64,000 bases of DNA from Shewanella sp. TC10 (GCF_009663145.1 NZ_VKHR01000004.1:62166-126165); one strand, 5' to 3'; shown: positions 17,830-29,381, numbered from the stretch's first letter. Numbers and translations: made by a program. The notes: generated from the letters alone by a model not told the origin.

Positions 17830-19065
17830 TTACGATAAGCCTAGTGCGTACTTGAGGACTTTCTTTTTGATGGGATTATCGTGATTTGCCAGTTTTAGCA
17901 TGCCATTACGTAATAACTTCATCGGTAATAAATCATTACTGAAACCGGCATAGAATGCATCCATGGCAGACATCATTAATAAGTTGTCGCTATAACGTTT
18001 ACACTGATATTGCTTTAAAGTGCTTTGTGTCCACCATGGGCGATCATTGCCTACAGCATCTGCAATGGTTGCAATGAGAACATCAACATCTTTAAAACCA
18101 ATATTAACCCCTTGGCCTGCCAGTGGGTTAATCGTGTGGGCAGCATCGCCTAATATCACCACATTATCTTGGCAATATGATTGAGCGTGACGACGAGTAA
18201 GCGGGAAACTACCACGATCGATGACAGTAAAATCACTGTCTAAACGCTCTGGAAAATGTTGCCTAATTTGCTCAGCTAATTGCTGATGATTAAGCTGCAT
18301 TAACTGTTTAATACGGCTGCGACTGTCATACCAAACTAGTGAAGCATTATTGCCAGGAAGCGGTAATAACGAACGTGGCCCTGCTGGAGTAAATTGCTGC
18401 CAAGTGACATCTTGTTGCTCTGTGGCTGTAGCAACATTAATCAGCATGGCAGATTGCGCATAATCCCAACCCGTAATACCAATACCCGCCCATTGACGCA
18501 CTTGCGAGTTAGCACCATCTGCACCAACTAATAATCTGGCGTTCAATACAACGCCAGATTGTAGTGTCACTTTTATATGTTGTTGACCATTAGCGCTTAT
18601 TCGCTCAAAAGCACTGACGCTATCAGGACAATAAACGGTGATATTGTCCATGGTGTTAATTTGCTGCCATAAACAAAGTTGAATGAGTCGATTTTCAAAA
18701 AAGTAGCCTAAATGCGTTTCATCGATTTGATCGGCATGAAACTGGGTAATGCAATCTTCCATTTCCCAAGTTTCTAATCCTTTATAAGCGACATGGCGTA
18801 AAGAAAGTAACTCGTCCATTACACCTAAGCGCTCAAGTAACTGCTCAGAAGCGACACTAATTGCAGAAACACGAAGATCTAACGCTTGTTCGGGATCATA
18901 GGATTTTGGTTGATGCGCTTCTATCATAGCGACATTTAGCCCAAGTTGACCTAAACCTACCGCAACAGCCGCACCGACCATACCACCGCCAACAATAACG
19001 ACATCATGTTGAACAGGTTGCCCCTGTTCAGCTTTACTACTTGCATCATTACCTGCATCTTGCAT
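17830..19065 (-). CDS. ubiF: Ubiquinone biosynthesis FAD-dependent hydroxylase UbiF
   Basis: 411 aa from ATG 19065 (AAGGG upstream; an ATG ten codons earlier lacks a ribosome site). The FAD-binding DVVIVGGGMVGAAVAVGLG is near residue 20, and the second FAD motif DAAHTINPLAGQGVN is near 310. Family signatures WQQFTPAGPRSLLPLP, SLVWYDS and ADGANSQVRQWAGIG match UbiF as I know it better than UbiH or UbiI. It would hydroxylate the C6 position of the demethoxy-ubiquinone ring. It is divergent from the miaB side, the same neighbour arrangement as in E. coli, which supports the UbiF call. Confidence 0.85.
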   Translation of the reverse strand: MQDAGNDASSKAEQGQPVQHDVVIVGGGMVGAAVAVGLGQLGLNVAMIEAHQPKSYDPEQALDLRVSAISVASEQLLERLGVMDELLSLRHVAYKGLETWEMEDCITQFHADQIDETHLGYFFENRLIQLCLWQQINTMDNITVYCPDSVSAFERISANGQQHIKVTLQSGVVLNARLLVGADGANSQVRQWAGIGITGWDYAQSAMLINVATATEQQDVTWQQFTPAGPRSLLPLPGNNASLVWYDSRSRIKQLMQLNHQQLAEQIRQHFPERLDSDFTVIDRGSFPLTRRHAQSYCQDNVVILGDAAHTINPLAGQGVNIGFKDVDVLIATIADAVGNDRPWWTQSTLKQYQCKRYSDNLLMMSAMDAFYAGFSNDLLPMKLLRNGMLKLANHDNPIKKKVLKYALGLS

Positions 19066-19299
19066 TGTTAAACCCTTATCATCGCACTTTTGCATTAAAC
19101 TTTAACCTAAGCTTAACGGTTAAAATATGAACAAACGTGTCTAAAATCGCTTAATCGTGTCGATATGTTGCTAGGTCATCTTTGAGCAACACCTGCTTAC
19201 AATGGTGACATATTATCCAGTAAACCTCTTCTTATACTCAAACTGTCTAATGGAAACACCTTGCAGCACATCCGCCATGCCAAGGTAAGAGAGGATACT

Positions 19300-19812
19300 A
19301 TGTCTAGTCATTGCACGTACGTACATTCTACAAAAATTAGCACCACAAATTCGACAGTCCCTTTAGCTTCAAAAGCAAAAAGGATGACTCAAGTGCTTAC
19401 TGCTGGTTTTCTGGCCTTTACTGCATTATTTTCAGTAGCGTCGCAAGCTCAAATGAAACCAATGGAAACTGTCACAGTGATTTACCGTTCTGCGTTTGAT
19501 TATGCCTTATATCAACAAACCACGGAAATACTCACACGCTTTAATCGAGAGCTACCCCAAAAAATAATTGCTCAAGCGCGCCAAGATAATGTGGCAATGG
19601 CCAAAGATTTTGGATTTTCAATCCAAGAAGCGAATCATTTAGTGTCATTTGATTACCATGCAGATGAACTTCAACAAAACTTAATGACTCAAGCGCGTCA
19701 AAATAATCAACTAATGGCCAAGCAATTAGGCTTTTTTGCTAATCAATCAAACGAGTTAGCCAATACAAATAAATACCCTGAAAAAATAAGGGTATTAAGC
19801 TTTTCAGAATAA
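19300..19812 (+). CDS. Exported small protein of unknown function
   Basis: 170 aa from ATG 19300, chosen for AGAGAGG upstream; a TTG 13 codons earlier is unsupported. A late hydrophobic segment (VLTAGFLAFTALFSVASQAQ) indicates export. The mature part holds an imperfect internal duplication: QKIIAQARQDNVAMAKDFGF and QNLMTQARQNNQLMAKQLGF. No family recognised. It lies between divergent ubiF and miaB. Confidence 0.7.
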   Translation: MSSHCTYVHSTKISTTNSTVPLASKAKRMTQVLTAGFLAFTALFSVASQAQMKPMETVTVIYRSAFDYALYQQTTEILTRFNRELPQKIIAQARQDNVAMAKDFGFSIQEANHLVSFDYHADELQQNLMTQARQNNQLMAKQLGFFANQSNELANTNKYPEKIRVLSFSE

Positions 19813-19905
19813 AGCTCACTAGATGTGCACAAAGGCTAGCCAGCGAGCCTTTGTGCAGTTAAAATATGCGGCTATTTTTCTGTGGTATATAGAACGGCGT
19901 ATCTG

Positions 19906-21333
19906 ATGAGTAAAAAACTACACATAAAAACCTGGGGCTGTCAGATGAATGAGTATGATTCATCTAAAATGGCTGACTTGCTAGACGACTATCAAGGTTA
20001 CACCTTGACTGAGAATGCTGAAGAAGCAGACGTACTGCTGCTTAACACATGCTCGATTCGTGAAAAAGCACAGGAAAAAGTGTTTCATCAGCTTGGACGC
20101 TGGAAAACCTTAAAAGATAAAAATCCTAATTTAGTTATCGGTGTCGGTGGCTGTGTTGCTTCACAAGAAGGTAAAGCAATTAAAGAGCGTGCCCAATGTG
20201 TCGATATCATCTTTGGCCCACAAACCTTGCACCGTTTACCTGAGATGATCACCCAAATTAATAACGGCGACAAAGCAGTTATTGATGTGAGCTTCCCTGA
20301 AATTGAAAAGTTTGACCGTTTACCAGAGCCAAAAGCTGATGGTCCAACTGCATTCGTATCAATTATGGAAGGCTGTAGTAAGTACTGTTCATTCTGTGTT
20401 GTACCTTATACCCGTGGTGAAGAAGTCAGCCGTCCTGTTGATGATGTGATTTTAGAAGTCGCGCAGTTAGCAGAGCAAGGCGTACGTGAAGTTAACCTAT
20501 TAGGTCAGAACGTCAACGCATTCCGCGGTCCAACACACGATGATGAAATCTGCACATTTGCTGAACTAATCCGCTTAGTTGCATCAATCGACGGTATTGA
20601 CCGCATTCGTTTCACTACCAGTCACCCTATTGAGTTTTCACAAGACATCATTGATGTTTATGAAGACACGCCAGAGTTAGTGAGCTTCTTACACTTACCT
20701 GTTCAATCGGGCTCTGATCGTATCTTAACCAATATGAAACGCGGCCATATGGCGATTGAATACAAGTCTATTATTCGTCGCTTACGTAAAGCTCGTCCTG
20801 ATATTCATATCAGCTCTGACTTTATTATTGGTTTCCCAGGTGAAAGCCAAGCTGACTTTGAAGACACAATGAAGTTAATTGAAGATGTAAGCTTCGATCA
20901 CAGCTTTAGCTTTATTTACAGTGCGCGCCCAGGTACACCTGCAGCGGACTTGCCTGATGATGTTTCGATGGAAGAAAAGAAGCAGCGCTTAGCGATTTTA
21001 CAAGACCGTATTACCCAACAAGCGATGCGTTATAGCCGCCAAATGTTAGGGACGGTACAACGTATTTTAGTAGAAGGTCCTTCTGTAAAGAATCCAATGG
21101 AGCTTCGTGGTCGTACTGAAAATAACCGCGTGGTGAATTTCGAAGGTAATCCTAAGAGCATCGGCGGATTCGTTGACGTAGAAATCGTCGATGTATATAC
21201 CAACTCACTTCGTGGCGTATTTGTTCGCGCTGAAGATGAAATGGATTTACGCCGCAGCTTACGTCCGTCAGACATTTTAGCTAAACATAAAACTGATGAT
21301 GATCTAGGTGTAACTCAGTTTACGCCTAACTAA
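19906..21333 (+). CDS. miaB: tRNA-2-methylthio-N6-dimethylallyladenosine synthase
   Basis: 475 aa from ATG 19906 ([20 protein letters not shown]). It is a radical-SAM methylthiotransferase that adds the methylthio group to isopentenyl-A37 of tRNAs. The N-terminal UPF0004 domain carries three auxiliary-cluster cysteines (GCQMN, NTCSIRE, GGCVA). The radical-SAM motif [20 protein letters not shown] is near residue 155, and a C-terminal TRAM domain covers about 375-440. A terminator follows the stop. Confidence 0.97.
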   Translation: MSKKLHIKTWGCQMNEYDSSKMADLLDDYQGYTLTENAEEADVLLLNTCSIREKAQEKVFHQLGRWKTLKDKNPNLVIGVGGCVASQEGKAIKERAQCVDIIFGPQTLHRLPEMITQINNGDKAVIDVSFPEIEKFDRLPEPKADGPTAFVSIMEGCSKYCSFCVVPYTRGEEVSRPVDDVILEVAQLAEQGVREVNLLGQNVNAFRGPTHDDEICTFAELIRLVASIDGIDRIRFTTSHPIEFSQDIIDVYEDTPELVSFLHLPVQSGSDRILTNMKRGHMAIEYKSIIRRLRKARPDIHISSDFIIGFPGESQADFEDTMKLIEDVSFDHSFSFIYSARPGTPAADLPDDVSMEEKKQRLAILQDRITQQAMRYSRQMLGTVQRILVEGPSVKNPMELRGRTENNRVVNFEGNPKSIGGFVDVEIVDVYTNSLRGVFVRAEDEMDLRRSLRPSDILAKHKTDDDLGVTQFTPN

Positions 21334-21361
21334 AGATTAAAATTAGTCATAAATTTTAGTT

Positions 21362-21390
21362 AATAAAGGCGGCTATAAGCCGCCTTTATT
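21362..21390 (+). terminator. Terminator after miaB
   Basis: 13-bp perfect arms (aataaaggcggct / agccgcctttatt) with a three-base loop, 28 bases after the miaB stop; the T-run is short. Confidence 0.8.
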
Positions 21391-21476
21391 GTGCTTTTGC
21401 CTTAATACCATGGTATTTTAAACACAACACTCGTAGACTCTTTGTTAATAAACATATCGTTTTTGGAGCAATATTT

Positions 21477-22568
21477 TTGTCCACTAAAGTTACAACCATG
21501 AATTTGTACCTCGAGCCTGCTGAGACTCGAAGATTAGTCTCATTATGTGGTCCTTATGATGACAACATTAAGCAACTTGAACGCCGTTTAGGTGTTGAGA
21601 TTGTTCACAAGAACAACCACTTCAAAATTGTTGGTTTGCCTCGTAATGCATTTAACGTCAACAATTTGCTCAAGCAACTCTACATTGAGACTCAGACCAT
21701 TAAAGGCAGCACGCCTGATCTTGATCCTGAACGAGTGCATTTAGCCATTCAAGAAGTGATTAATCTTGAAGCTGAATCTTCTGCTGAAGACGACACCCTG
21801 CATATTAAAACCAAGCGTGGCATTATCAAGCCGCGTAATCCAAACCAAGCAAATTATGTGGCTAATATTGCCAAACATGACATCACCTTTGGTATTGGAC
21901 CTGCTGGTACGGGTAAAACCTTCTTAGCCGTAGCTGCTGCTGTCGATGCGTTAGAGCGCCAAGAAGTAAGACGTATTTTATTAACTCGCCCTGCGGTTGA
22001 AGCGGGTGAAAAACTGGGTTTCTTACCTGGTGATTTAAGCCAAAAAGTCGACCCATATTTACGTCCACTTTATGATGCATTATTTGAAATGCTCGGCTTT
22101 GAGAAAGTTGAAAAACTTCTAGAGCGCAACATCATTGAAATCGCCCCGCTGGCATATATGCGTGGCCGAACGTTAAATGATGCCTTTGTGATTTTAGATG
22201 AAAGCCAAAACACTACGGTTGAACAAATGAAAATGTTCCTTACCCGTATTGGTTTTAACTCAAGAGCCGTGATTACTGGCGATATCACTCAAATCGATTT
22301 ACCTCGCAGCCAAAAGTCAGGGTTGCGCCAAGCGATTGAAGTGCTTAGTGAAGTTAACGAAATCAGCTTTAATTTCTTTATGTCACATGATGTTGTACGT
22401 CATCCGATTGTTGCTCGTATTGTTGAAGCCTATGACGCCTTTGACTCAAAAGAGAGCGCGATAAAAGCTGAAAAAGAGCGCCAATATAAGCAGCGCCAAA
22501 ACGCATTTAATGAACAAATGAGCAATGAAGACGTCAAAGCTGTGGGAGCCATTAACAGTGACAACTAA
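21477..22568 (+). CDS. ybeZ: PhoH-like ATPase YbeZ
   Basis: 363 aa starting with TTG at 21477, supported by GGAG eight bases upstream; ATG 21498 is the next in-frame option. It has the Walker A motif [18 protein letters not shown] near residue 140 and Walker [13 protein letters not shown] near 237, with the downstream arginine region [11 protein letters not shown]. PhoH-like ATPases pair with YbeY in ribosome maturation and RNA metabolism. The reading frame runs into ybeY, with which it overlaps. Confidence 0.95.
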   Translation: MSTKVTTMNLYLEPAETRRLVSLCGPYDDNIKQLERRLGVEIVHKNNHFKIVGLPRNAFNVNNLLKQLYIETQTIKGSTPDLDPERVHLAIQEVINLEAESSAEDDTLHIKTKRGIIKPRNPNQANYVANIAKHDITFGIGPAGTGKTFLAVAAAVDALERQEVRRILLTRPAVEAGEKLGFLPGDLSQKVDPYLRPLYDALFEMLGFEKVEKLLERNIIEIAPLAYMRGRTLNDAFVILDESQNTTVEQMKMFLTRIGFNSRAVITGDITQIDLPRSQKSGLRQAIEVLSEVNEISFNFFMSHDVVRHPIVARIVEAYDAFDSKESAIKAEKERQYKQRQNAFNEQMSNEDVKAVGAINSDN

Positions 22569-23058
22569 TTCCCCAATGGACGTTAAGTTAAATTCAAAGC
22601 TTGATTTAGACCTAGATTTACAAATCGCTGTAGATGAGCCGCAACGACTCCCAACGGAACAAGAGTTTGAGTTATGGGTCAAAACGGCACTAGGTAACAC
22701 GATGGAAACTGCTGAACTGACCATTCGTATCGTTGAAAATAGTGAAAGTCAGCAGCTAAATCATACATACCGCGGAAAAGATAAACCGACCAATGTTTTA
22801 TCATTTCCATTCGAGGCGCCTCCAGGAATTGAATTACCACTTTTAGGTGATTTAATCATTGCAGCGGAAGTCGTAGAACTCGAAGCAAAACAACAGAATA
22901 AGCCCCTTGTTGCACATTGGGCCCACATGGTTATACACGGCTGCTTGCATTTGCTAGGTTATGACCATATTATCGACAATGAAGCTGAAGAAATGGAGTC
23001 ATTAGAGACTCAACTCATTGAAGGCTTAGGTTTTTCAAATCCGTATAAGGAAGCATAA
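22558..23058 (+). CDS. ybeY: Endoribonuclease YbeY
   Basis: 166 aa from GTG 22558 (GGGAG nine bases upstream); ATG 22576 is the alternative start. The zinc site [16 protein letters not shown] (H-x3-H-x5-H) is near residue 125 and [15 protein letters not shown] near 70 is the family signature. YbeY acts in 16S rRNA 3' maturation and ribosome quality control. It overlaps ybeZ by 11 bases, which couples their translation. Confidence 0.95.
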   Translation: MTTNSPMDVKLNSKLDLDLDLQIAVDEPQRLPTEQEFELWVKTALGNTMETAELTIRIVENSESQQLNHTYRGKDKPTNVLSFPFEAPPGIELPLLGDLIIAAEVVELEAKQQNKPLVAHWAHMVIHGCLHLLGYDHIIDNEAEEMESLETQLIEGLGFSNPYKEA

Positions 23059-23108
23059 ATAAGTCAATGGAATGCATGAAAGTGCCTCCTGAGATTTAGT
23101 AAAATATT

Positions 23109-23987
23109 ATGAGTGACGACATCCCACCGAGTACCAACGCCCGTAAAAAGAACTGGATTGACAAATTAGGTCAGATGTTTCAGGGCGAACCTCAAAATCG
23201 CGAAGATCTTGTTGAAGTAATTGCGGGCGCTGAAGAGCGCGACTTAATTACTGAAGATACCCGCGAAATGATGAATGGCGTATTAGAAGTATCAGGATTA
23301 CGCGTTCGCGATATCATGATCCCTCGTAGCCAAATAGTCACACTACAAATCGACAGTACCGTTGAAGAATTACTGGAAACAGTAATCGAGTCAGCTCACT
23401 CTCGTTTCCCTGTAGTCAACGAAGACAAAGACCATATCGAAGGTATTTTGCTTGCAAAAGACTTACTGAAGTATGGCTTCAAGCAATCAGACCAACCTTT
23501 CTCACTGCATCAAGTTATTAGACCTGCTGTCGTGGTTCCAGAAAGCAAACGAGTCGATGTGCTACTCAAAGAATTCCGCTCCCAGCGATATCATATGGCC
23601 ATCGTGGTCGATGAATATGGCGGGGTATCCGGTCTTGTTACTATTGAGGATATCTTGGAAGAAATCGTCGGTGAAATTGAAGATGAGTTCGACCATAGTT
23701 CAGTAGAAGATACGGAAATCAAAAAGATCAGTAACACCGTGTTTATGATTAAAGCACGTACACCTATTGATGAGTTTAACGAAGCTTGTGGTACTCAATT
23801 CAGCGATGAAGAATTTGATACTGTTGGCGGCCTTGTGTCACATGCCTTTGGTCATTTACCAGAGCGCAATGAAAGTGTCCTAATCGATAATATCGAATTT
23901 AAAGTCACTAACGCTGATACAAGACGTTTGATTCAACTGAGTGTTAAGTTACCTGATCCTAAACTTCAAGAAGATAACGACGACTAA
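23109..23987 (+). CDS. corC: CorC/HlyC-type CBS-domain protein (YbeX)
   Basis: 292 aa, cytosolic. Two CBS domains span about residues 70-190 (VRDIMIPRSQIVTLQID; MAIVVDEYGGVSGLVTIEDI), followed by a C-terminal CorC/HlyC domain (about 205-285, EEFDTVGGLVSHAFGHLPE). Its family is linked to magnesium/cobalt homeostasis and, in E. coli, to ribosome function with YbeY. It is 50 bases after ybeY and five before lnt. Confidence 0.93.
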   Translation: MSDDIPPSTNARKKNWIDKLGQMFQGEPQNREDLVEVIAGAEERDLITEDTREMMNGVLEVSGLRVRDIMIPRSQIVTLQIDSTVEELLETVIESAHSRFPVVNEDKDHIEGILLAKDLLKYGFKQSDQPFSLHQVIRPAVVVPESKRVDVLLKEFRSQRYHMAIVVDEYGGVSGLVTIEDILEEIVGEIEDEFDHSSVEDTEIKKISNTVFMIKARTPIDEFNEACGTQFSDEEFDTVGGLVSHAFGHLPERNESVLIDNIEFKVTNADTRRLIQLSVKLPDPKLQEDNDD

Positions 23988-23991
23988 CACT

Positions 23992-25563
23992 GTGTTTAAA
24001 AAACTCAATATCACTAAGTCATCACTGATAAAGATGGTGACGGCTTTTGCTGCTGGCGCGAGTACCACTCTCGCCTTTGCTCCTTACGCAATCTGGGCTT
24101 TTTACCCTGCGGCAATGATATTTGTGCTCTATCAAAGCCGACACTTAACCCCGAAAGAAAACTTCTTTCATTGGCTGAGTTTCGGTTTTGGTTGTTTTGC
24201 ATTTGGCATCAGCTGGGTCCATGTCAGTATTGATACGTTTGGCGGGCTACCGCTGGTTGTGTCAATGGGACTCATGGGCTTGTTAGCATTATATTTAGCC
24301 CTTTACCCTGCTTTAGCGGGCTATCTCACCGCCAAGCTAAGTCAATTCCCCCACTTTAAACACTGGCATAACGCCTTTCAATACCTTGGTCTATTCCCTG
24401 CTCTTTGGGTATTGACAGAATGGATGCGTGGCTGGGTATTAACTGGGTTTCCTTGGTTGTGGGCAGGCTACAGCCAAACTCAAGGCCCCATATCCGAGCT
24501 GGGTAGCATTATTGGTGCGCTTGGTCTGAGTTACCTCATTGCCTTATTTTGTGGCAGCATCGTTTTAGTGTTAAAGAAACGCTTTATTAGCGCTGCAATC
24601 ATCACAACCTCAATTATCTTGGCGACGCTCGTTGCACCTTTAATTTCTGACATTACCCCTCGCGGCGAGACTGTAAAGGTCGCCTTAGTTCAGGGGAATA
24701 TCGAACAAAGCATGAAGTGGGAGCCTGATGCACTATGGCCGACACTGCTTAAATATATGGACTTAAGTCGTCCTAATTTTGATGCTGATATCGTTGTTTG
24801 GCCAGAAGCTGCTGTGCCAGCGCCTGAGTCAATGGTAGGTGATTTTTTACATAACACCGACAAAGTAGCGAACATGAATGATAGTGCCATTATTACGGGT
24901 ATTATCAGCCTACAGCAGCAAGAATTTTACAACTCACTTATTGTATTGGGTAACGCCAATGAATCGGTGCAGCCCCAAGGTGACTATCAAGGCAATGGCA
25001 CCAATGATTATAAGAAACATCATCTACTGCCTATTGGCGAGTTTGTTCCCTTTGAAAGCCTATTAAGACCATTAGCGCCGTTTTTTAATTTACCTATGTC
25101 ATCGTTTGCTCGCGGCAATTTTCAACAGCAAAACTTAAATGCCATGGGCTATCAAATAGCCCCTGCCCTTTGCTACGAAATTGTGTTTCCTGAGCAGCTG
25201 CGCGCCAATATTGATAAAGATACCGATTTGCTGTTAACGGTTTCAAATGATGCTTGGTTTGGCGATTCAATTGGTCCATTGCAACACATGGAAATAGCCC
25301 AAATGCGCTCAATTGAACTAGGCCGTCCATTGGTTCGAGCAACCAACAATGGCGTGACAGCAGTGGTCGACATCCATGGCCGTATCACTCATCAAATCCC
25401 GCAATTTCAAGAAGGGGTATTAGTTGCTGATGTCGCTTTATACGACGGTGAGACTTGGTTTAAACGTATAGGACAAACGCCGTTATTAATCTTATGTGGC
25501 TTGCTCTCCTTATTCGGCTTAATCCAGCAAGTATTACTGTGGAATAAAGGGCAGCGCGATTGA
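23992..25563 (+). CDS. lnt: Apolipoprotein N-acyltransferase
   Basis: 523 aa from GTG 23992, four bases after corC; the frame continues upstream only through corC. About seven membrane segments in the first 230 residues precede a nitrilase-type periplasmic domain. The catalytic triad is visible: Glu in VVWPEAAVP, Lys in KKHHLLPIGEF, Cys in ALCYEIVFPE. It transfers the third acyl chain to the N-terminal Cys of lipoproteins such as LptE, RlpA and the TPR lipoproteins in this window. The last bases overlap the next gene's start. Confidence 0.96.
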   Translation: MFKKLNITKSSLIKMVTAFAAGASTTLAFAPYAIWAFYPAAMIFVLYQSRHLTPKENFFHWLSFGFGCFAFGISWVHVSIDTFGGLPLVVSMGLMGLLALYLALYPALAGYLTAKLSQFPHFKHWHNAFQYLGLFPALWVLTEWMRGWVLTGFPWLWAGYSQTQGPISELGSIIGALGLSYLIALFCGSIVLVLKKRFISAAIITTSIILATLVAPLISDITPRGETVKVALVQGNIEQSMKWEPDALWPTLLKYMDLSRPNFDADIVVWPEAAVPAPESMVGDFLHNTDKVANMNDSAIITGIISLQQQEFYNSLIVLGNANESVQPQGDYQGNGTNDYKKHHLLPIGEFVPFESLLRPLAPFFNLPMSSFARGNFQQQNLNAMGYQIAPALCYEIVFPEQLRANIDKDTDLLLTVSNDAWFGDSIGPLQHMEIAQMRSIELGRPLVRATNNGVTAVVDIHGRITHQIPQFQEGVLVADVALYDGETWFKRIGQTPLLILCGLLSLFGLIQQVLLWNKGQRD

Positions 25564-26054
25564 AAATTAAAAATTTTCAACAAGGTTTTACCTTAATAGA
25601 GCTTGTCGTGGTCATTATTATTTTGGCCATCATAGCTATTATTGCCGCCCCTAAATTTATCAATATGTCCACTGACGCCCGTATTAGCGGTTTATCTCAG
25701 CTAAATGCCAGTGCAAAATCCGCAAATAACTTAGTCTACGCTCGCTCGCAAATGAGCAGTTTTTCTACCCAAGTTGTCAACAATAGAGATGACTTACTTG
25801 ATATCGACCTTGAAGGTGATGGCAGCTTTAATACACGCCTTAAATGGGGTTATTTGGATAATACCGATATTGAAGACTGGTTGATTTTAGATGATGGTTT
25901 TGTCATTGAGTATCAAGGCATTGCCGATACTTTTATCGGTTATGATCTCAATGACGACGGTAAGGTATTAGATGACAATTGTTATTTTCACTACGTTCAA
26001 GCCAGTAACGCAACCACTGGGCCCCAATATAATAATGTCACAACAGGTTGCTAG
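25560..26054 (+). CDS. Orphan type IV pilin-like protein
   Basis: 164 aa beginning with TTG 25560, which overlaps the lnt stop; AGGG lies eight bases upstream. A short leader (MKIKNFQQG) precedes the prepilin peptidase site G-FTLIELVVVIIILAIIAI, with Glu5 of the mature protein present. The C-terminal part contains an EF-hand-like DLNDDGKVLDD loop and two cysteines (DDNCYF and TTGC) that could form the usual pilin disulfide loop. No other pilus assembly gene is near. It resembles MSHA or type II secretion pseudopilins. Function unknown. Confidence 0.85.
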   Translation: MKIKNFQQGFTLIELVVVIIILAIIAIIAAPKFINMSTDARISGLSQLNASAKSANNLVYARSQMSSFSTQVVNNRDDLLDIDLEGDGSFNTRLKWGYLDNTDIEDWLILDDGFVIEYQGIADTFIGYDLNDDGKVLDDNCYFHYVQASNATTGPQYNNVTTGC

Positions 26055-26099
26055 CCGTTTTAACACAGCTAGTAACCATTAAATGTGCAACCTCAAAAT

Positions 26100-26600
26100 T
26101 TAAGGCGCTAACGATTCTCGGGTAAACATTTCATTGTCACACTGCGGGCAATCAGGAATTAAGCTCGGAAACTCAATATTCATTTCATGATTACATTCAG
26201 TACAAATCACTTTGCCCTGATTAATCACTTCACCTGACATATAAAAGCCTTTGTGTTTGAAATCTTGAGCTATCTCATGCCACTCAACTTGGCTGCGGTC
26301 AGTAATTTCACCTAACCAGTGCCAAAGGGTGTTTTCTAAGGTGATCACCGTTGGGCTATAACTAAGATTATCGGCATTTTCGTCTTTTAGGTAACTTGCA
26401 ATGTCACGCTTTAAAAATTCTTCTACTAAAGCTAACTCATCTTCACCTGCATCAGATTTGAGTTGCAAATAATCTTTACACTGGGTTACTGATGCAAAAA
26501 GGCTCTTTGCAGTCAATGAGTTATCTTCATCATAACGCTGCTTAACTTGCTCGAAAAGCGTGTGATAAAGTGCTAATAACGCTGAACTTCGTCCACTCAT
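26100..26600 (-). CDS. ybeL: Zinc-ribbon-containing protein (YbeL/DUF1451 family)
   Basis: 166 aa. The N-terminal two thirds is a helical region (LFEQVKQRYDEDNSLTAKSL). The C terminus carries a zinc ribbon with CxxC pairs (ICTECNHEM and PDCPQCDNEMF). YbeL lies near leuS in E. coli as well, which supports the call. AAGGAG sits eight bases before ATG. Its role is unknown. It is divergent from leuS. Confidence 0.85.
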   Translation of the reverse strand: MSGRSSALLALYHTLFEQVKQRYDEDNSLTAKSLFASVTQCKDYLQLKSDAGEDELALVEEFLKRDIASYLKDENADNLSYSPTVITLENTLWHWLGEITDRSQVEWHEIAQDFKHKGFYMSGEVINQGKVICTECNHEMNIEFPSLIPDCPQCDNEMFTRESLAP

Positions 26601-26720
26601 AAAAAATACTCCTTCATCTGAACCTTTTTAATGCATCACTTCTAGTTTATTCTATGCAGATCTCACTCGCGCTTTTTAGCGTTAGATCAAACAATGGGCG
26701 GCATAGGCCGGAATAGATTG

Positions 26721-29312
26721 ATGCAAGAGCAATATAATCCCTCAGAAATTGAAGCCTTAGTGCAAAAGCACTGGGAAGACAAAAAAACCTTCGAAGTTAC
26801 AGAAGATGAAAACAAAGAGAAGTTCTACTGTCTCTCTATGTTCCCTTATCCGTCTGGCCGACTTCACATGGGACACGTCCGTAACTACACCATAGGTGAT
26901 GTTGTTGCTCGTTACCAACGTTTGCAAGGTAAAAATGTTCTACAACCTATTGGTTGGGACTCATTCGGCCTACCTGCTGAAAACGCGGCAATCAATAATA
27001 AGACTGCCCCAGCACCGTGGACATACGAAAATATCGACTACATGAAGAACCAACTTAAGCTATTAGGTTTTGGTTACGATTGGAGCCGTGAAATCGCCAC
27101 ATGTACGCCTGAGTACTACCAGTGGGAACAATGGTTCTTCACCCAGCTTTACGAAAAAGGCTTAGTCTACAAAAAGACAGCTTCAGTAAACTGGTGTCCA
27201 AACGATGAAACAGTACTTGCTAACGAGCAAGTGCAAGACGGTGCCTGCTGGCGCTGTGACACAGAGGTGGTTCAAAAAGAAATCCCTCAGTGGTTCATTA
27301 AAATTACCGATTACGCTGAAGAACTATTAAACGATATCGATAACTTAGACGAATGGCCTGAACAGGTTAAGTCTATGCAACGTAACTGGATTGGCCGCAG
27401 TGAAGGTATTGAAATGACCTTTAATGTTGCGGGTAGCGATGACACGTTTGATATCTATACCACACGTCCTGACACCGTAATGGGTGTGACGTATGTTGCG
27501 ATTGCAAGTGGTCACCCACTGGCAGAGCAAGCGGCAAAGAACAACCCTGAATTAGCGGCATTCATCGAAGAATGTAAAAACGTTGATACCACCGAAGCTG
27601 CTATGGCTGCGATGGAAAAGAAAGGTGTTGCTACCGGTCTTAATGCAATCCATCCACTGACTGGTAAAGAAGTGCCAATCTGGGTAGGTAACTTTGTATT
27701 AATGAACTACGGTACAGGCGCAGTGATGTCTGTACCTGCTCACGACCAACGTGACTACGAGTTCGCTAAAAAATACGGCCTAAGTATTGAAGCTGTAATT
27801 AAACCTGCTGACAGCGATGTAGACATCTCTGAAGCGGCATACACAGAAAAAGGTGTGTTGTTTAATTCAGGCTCTTCTTATCCAGAGCTGGATGGACTTG
27901 AATTCCAAGCCGCATTTGATGCTATTGACGCTAAACTGACAGCTGAAGGCAAAGGTAAGCGTCAAGTAAACTTCCGTCTACGTGACTGGGGTGTATCTCG
28001 TCAGCGTTACTGGGGCGCGCCAATTCCAATGGTCACCCTTGAAGACGGTACGGTAATGCCAACACCAGCTGAACAGCTTCCGGTTATCCTGCCTGAAGAT
28101 GTGGTGATGGATGGCATTCAAAGCCCAATCAAATCAGACAAAGAATGGGCTAAAACTGAAGTTAACGGTCAGCCAGCACTTCGCGAAACTGATACCTTCG
28201 ATACCTTTATGGAATCTTCATGGTACTACGCGCGTTACTGTAGCCCGCATGCAGATCAAATGCTTGATCCTGCTAAAGCTAACTACTGGTTACCAGTGGA
28301 TCAATACATTGGTGGTATTGAGCATGCTTGTATGCACCTATTGTACTTCCGCTTCTTCCACAAATTACTGCGTGATATCGGTTTAGTTGACTCTGATGAG
28401 CCAGCAAAACGCTTATTAACTCAAGGTATGGTATTAGCTGATGCTTACTACTACACCAATGAGAAAGGCGCACGTGTTTGGGTTTCACCTGCTGACGTTA
28501 CTGTTCAAGAAACAGATGACAAAGGCCGTGTAACCAAAGCTGTCGACAGTGAAGGTCATGAACTGGTTTATACCGGTATGAGCAAAATGTCGAAGTCTAA
28601 GAATAACGGTATTGACCCTCAAGAGATGGTTGATAAATACGGTGCTGATACCGTGCGTTTATTCATGATGTTTGCAGCGCCGCCTGAATTAACCCTTGAA
28701 TGGCAAGAGTCTAGTGTTGAAGGTGCCCATCGCTTTATTAAGCGTTTATGGAAAACCGCACATGATCACATTGCCCAAGGTGAAGTGGTTGCACTAGATC
28801 CTAAAGCTTTAGACAACAACCAAAAAGCCTTACGCCGTGAATTGCATAAGACTATCGCTAAAGTCAGTGATGACATTGAGCGTCGTCAAATGTTTAACAC
28901 TGCCATTGCCGCTATCATGGAGTTGATGAATAAATTGCAAAAAGCGCCATCTGCCAATGAGCAAGATCGTGCCCTAATGCAAGAAGCATTAACTGCCGTG
29001 ACTCGTTTACTGTACCCAATCATTCCTCACACAAGCTTTAGCTTATGGACTGAGTTAGGTAATACAACAGATATCGAAGATAGCTTATGGCCAACCGTTG
29101 ATGAGTCTGCGTTAGTTGAAGACAGCAAGCTTATTATTGTTCAAGTTAACGGTAAACTTCGCGCTAAAATTACTGTTGCTGCAGATGCTTCTAAAGAAGA
29201 AGTTGAAGCACTTGGTTTAGCTGACGAAAACGTGCAAAAATTTGTTGATGGTGTAACGGTTCGTAAAGTGATTTACGTGCCAGGAAAACTATTAAATATC
29301 GTCGCTAAATAA
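26721..29312 (+). CDS. leuS: Leucyl-tRNA synthetase
   Basis: 863 aa from ATG 26721, preceded by GGAA; a nine-codon upstream extension is not used. It has the class I signatures HMGH (in [14 protein letters not shown], about residue 45) and KMSKS ([14 protein letters not shown], about 618). The editing (CP1) domain [16 protein letters not shown] is near 250. It charges tRNA-Leu, two copies of which occur in this window. Full length for bacterial LeuRS. Confidence 0.98.
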   Translation: MQEQYNPSEIEALVQKHWEDKKTFEVTEDENKEKFYCLSMFPYPSGRLHMGHVRNYTIGDVVARYQRLQGKNVLQPIGWDSFGLPAENAAINNKTAPAPWTYENIDYMKNQLKLLGFGYDWSREIATCTPEYYQWEQWFFTQLYEKGLVYKKTASVNWCPNDETVLANEQVQDGACWRCDTEVVQKEIPQWFIKITDYAEELLNDIDNLDEWPEQVKSMQRNWIGRSEGIEMTFNVAGSDDTFDIYTTRPDTVMGVTYVAIASGHPLAEQAAKNNPELAAFIEECKNVDTTEAAMAAMEKKGVATGLNAIHPLTGKEVPIWVGNFVLMNYGTGAVMSVPAHDQRDYEFAKKYGLSIEAVIKPADSDVDISEAAYTEKGVLFNSGSSYPELDGLEFQAAFDAIDAKLTAEGKGKRQVNFRLRDWGVSRQRYWGAPIPMVTLEDGTVMPTPAEQLPVILPEDVVMDGIQSPIKSDKEWAKTEVNGQPALRETDTFDTFMESSWYYARYCSPHADQMLDPAKANYWLPVDQYIGGIEHACMHLLYFRFFHKLLRDIGLVDSDEPAKRLLTQGMVLADAYYYTNEKGARVWVSPADVTVQETDDKGRVTKAVDSEGHELVYTGMSKMSKSKNNGIDPQEMVDKYGADTVRLFMMFAAPPELTLEWQESSVEGAHRFIKRLWKTAHDHIAQGEVVALDPKALDNNQKALRRELHKTIAKVSDDIERRQMFNTAIAAIMELMNKLQKAPSANEQDRALMQEALTAVTRLLYPIIPHTSFSLWTELGNTTDIEDSLWPTVDESALVEDSKLIIVQVNGKLRAKITVAADASKEEVEALGLADENVQKFVDGVTVRKVIYVPGKLLNIVAK

Positions 29313-29381
29313 ACGATATTGATACATTTATTATGGCCTTCAAGCCATGATAAATGCACTGCAAATTGCATTTGCCCACTA

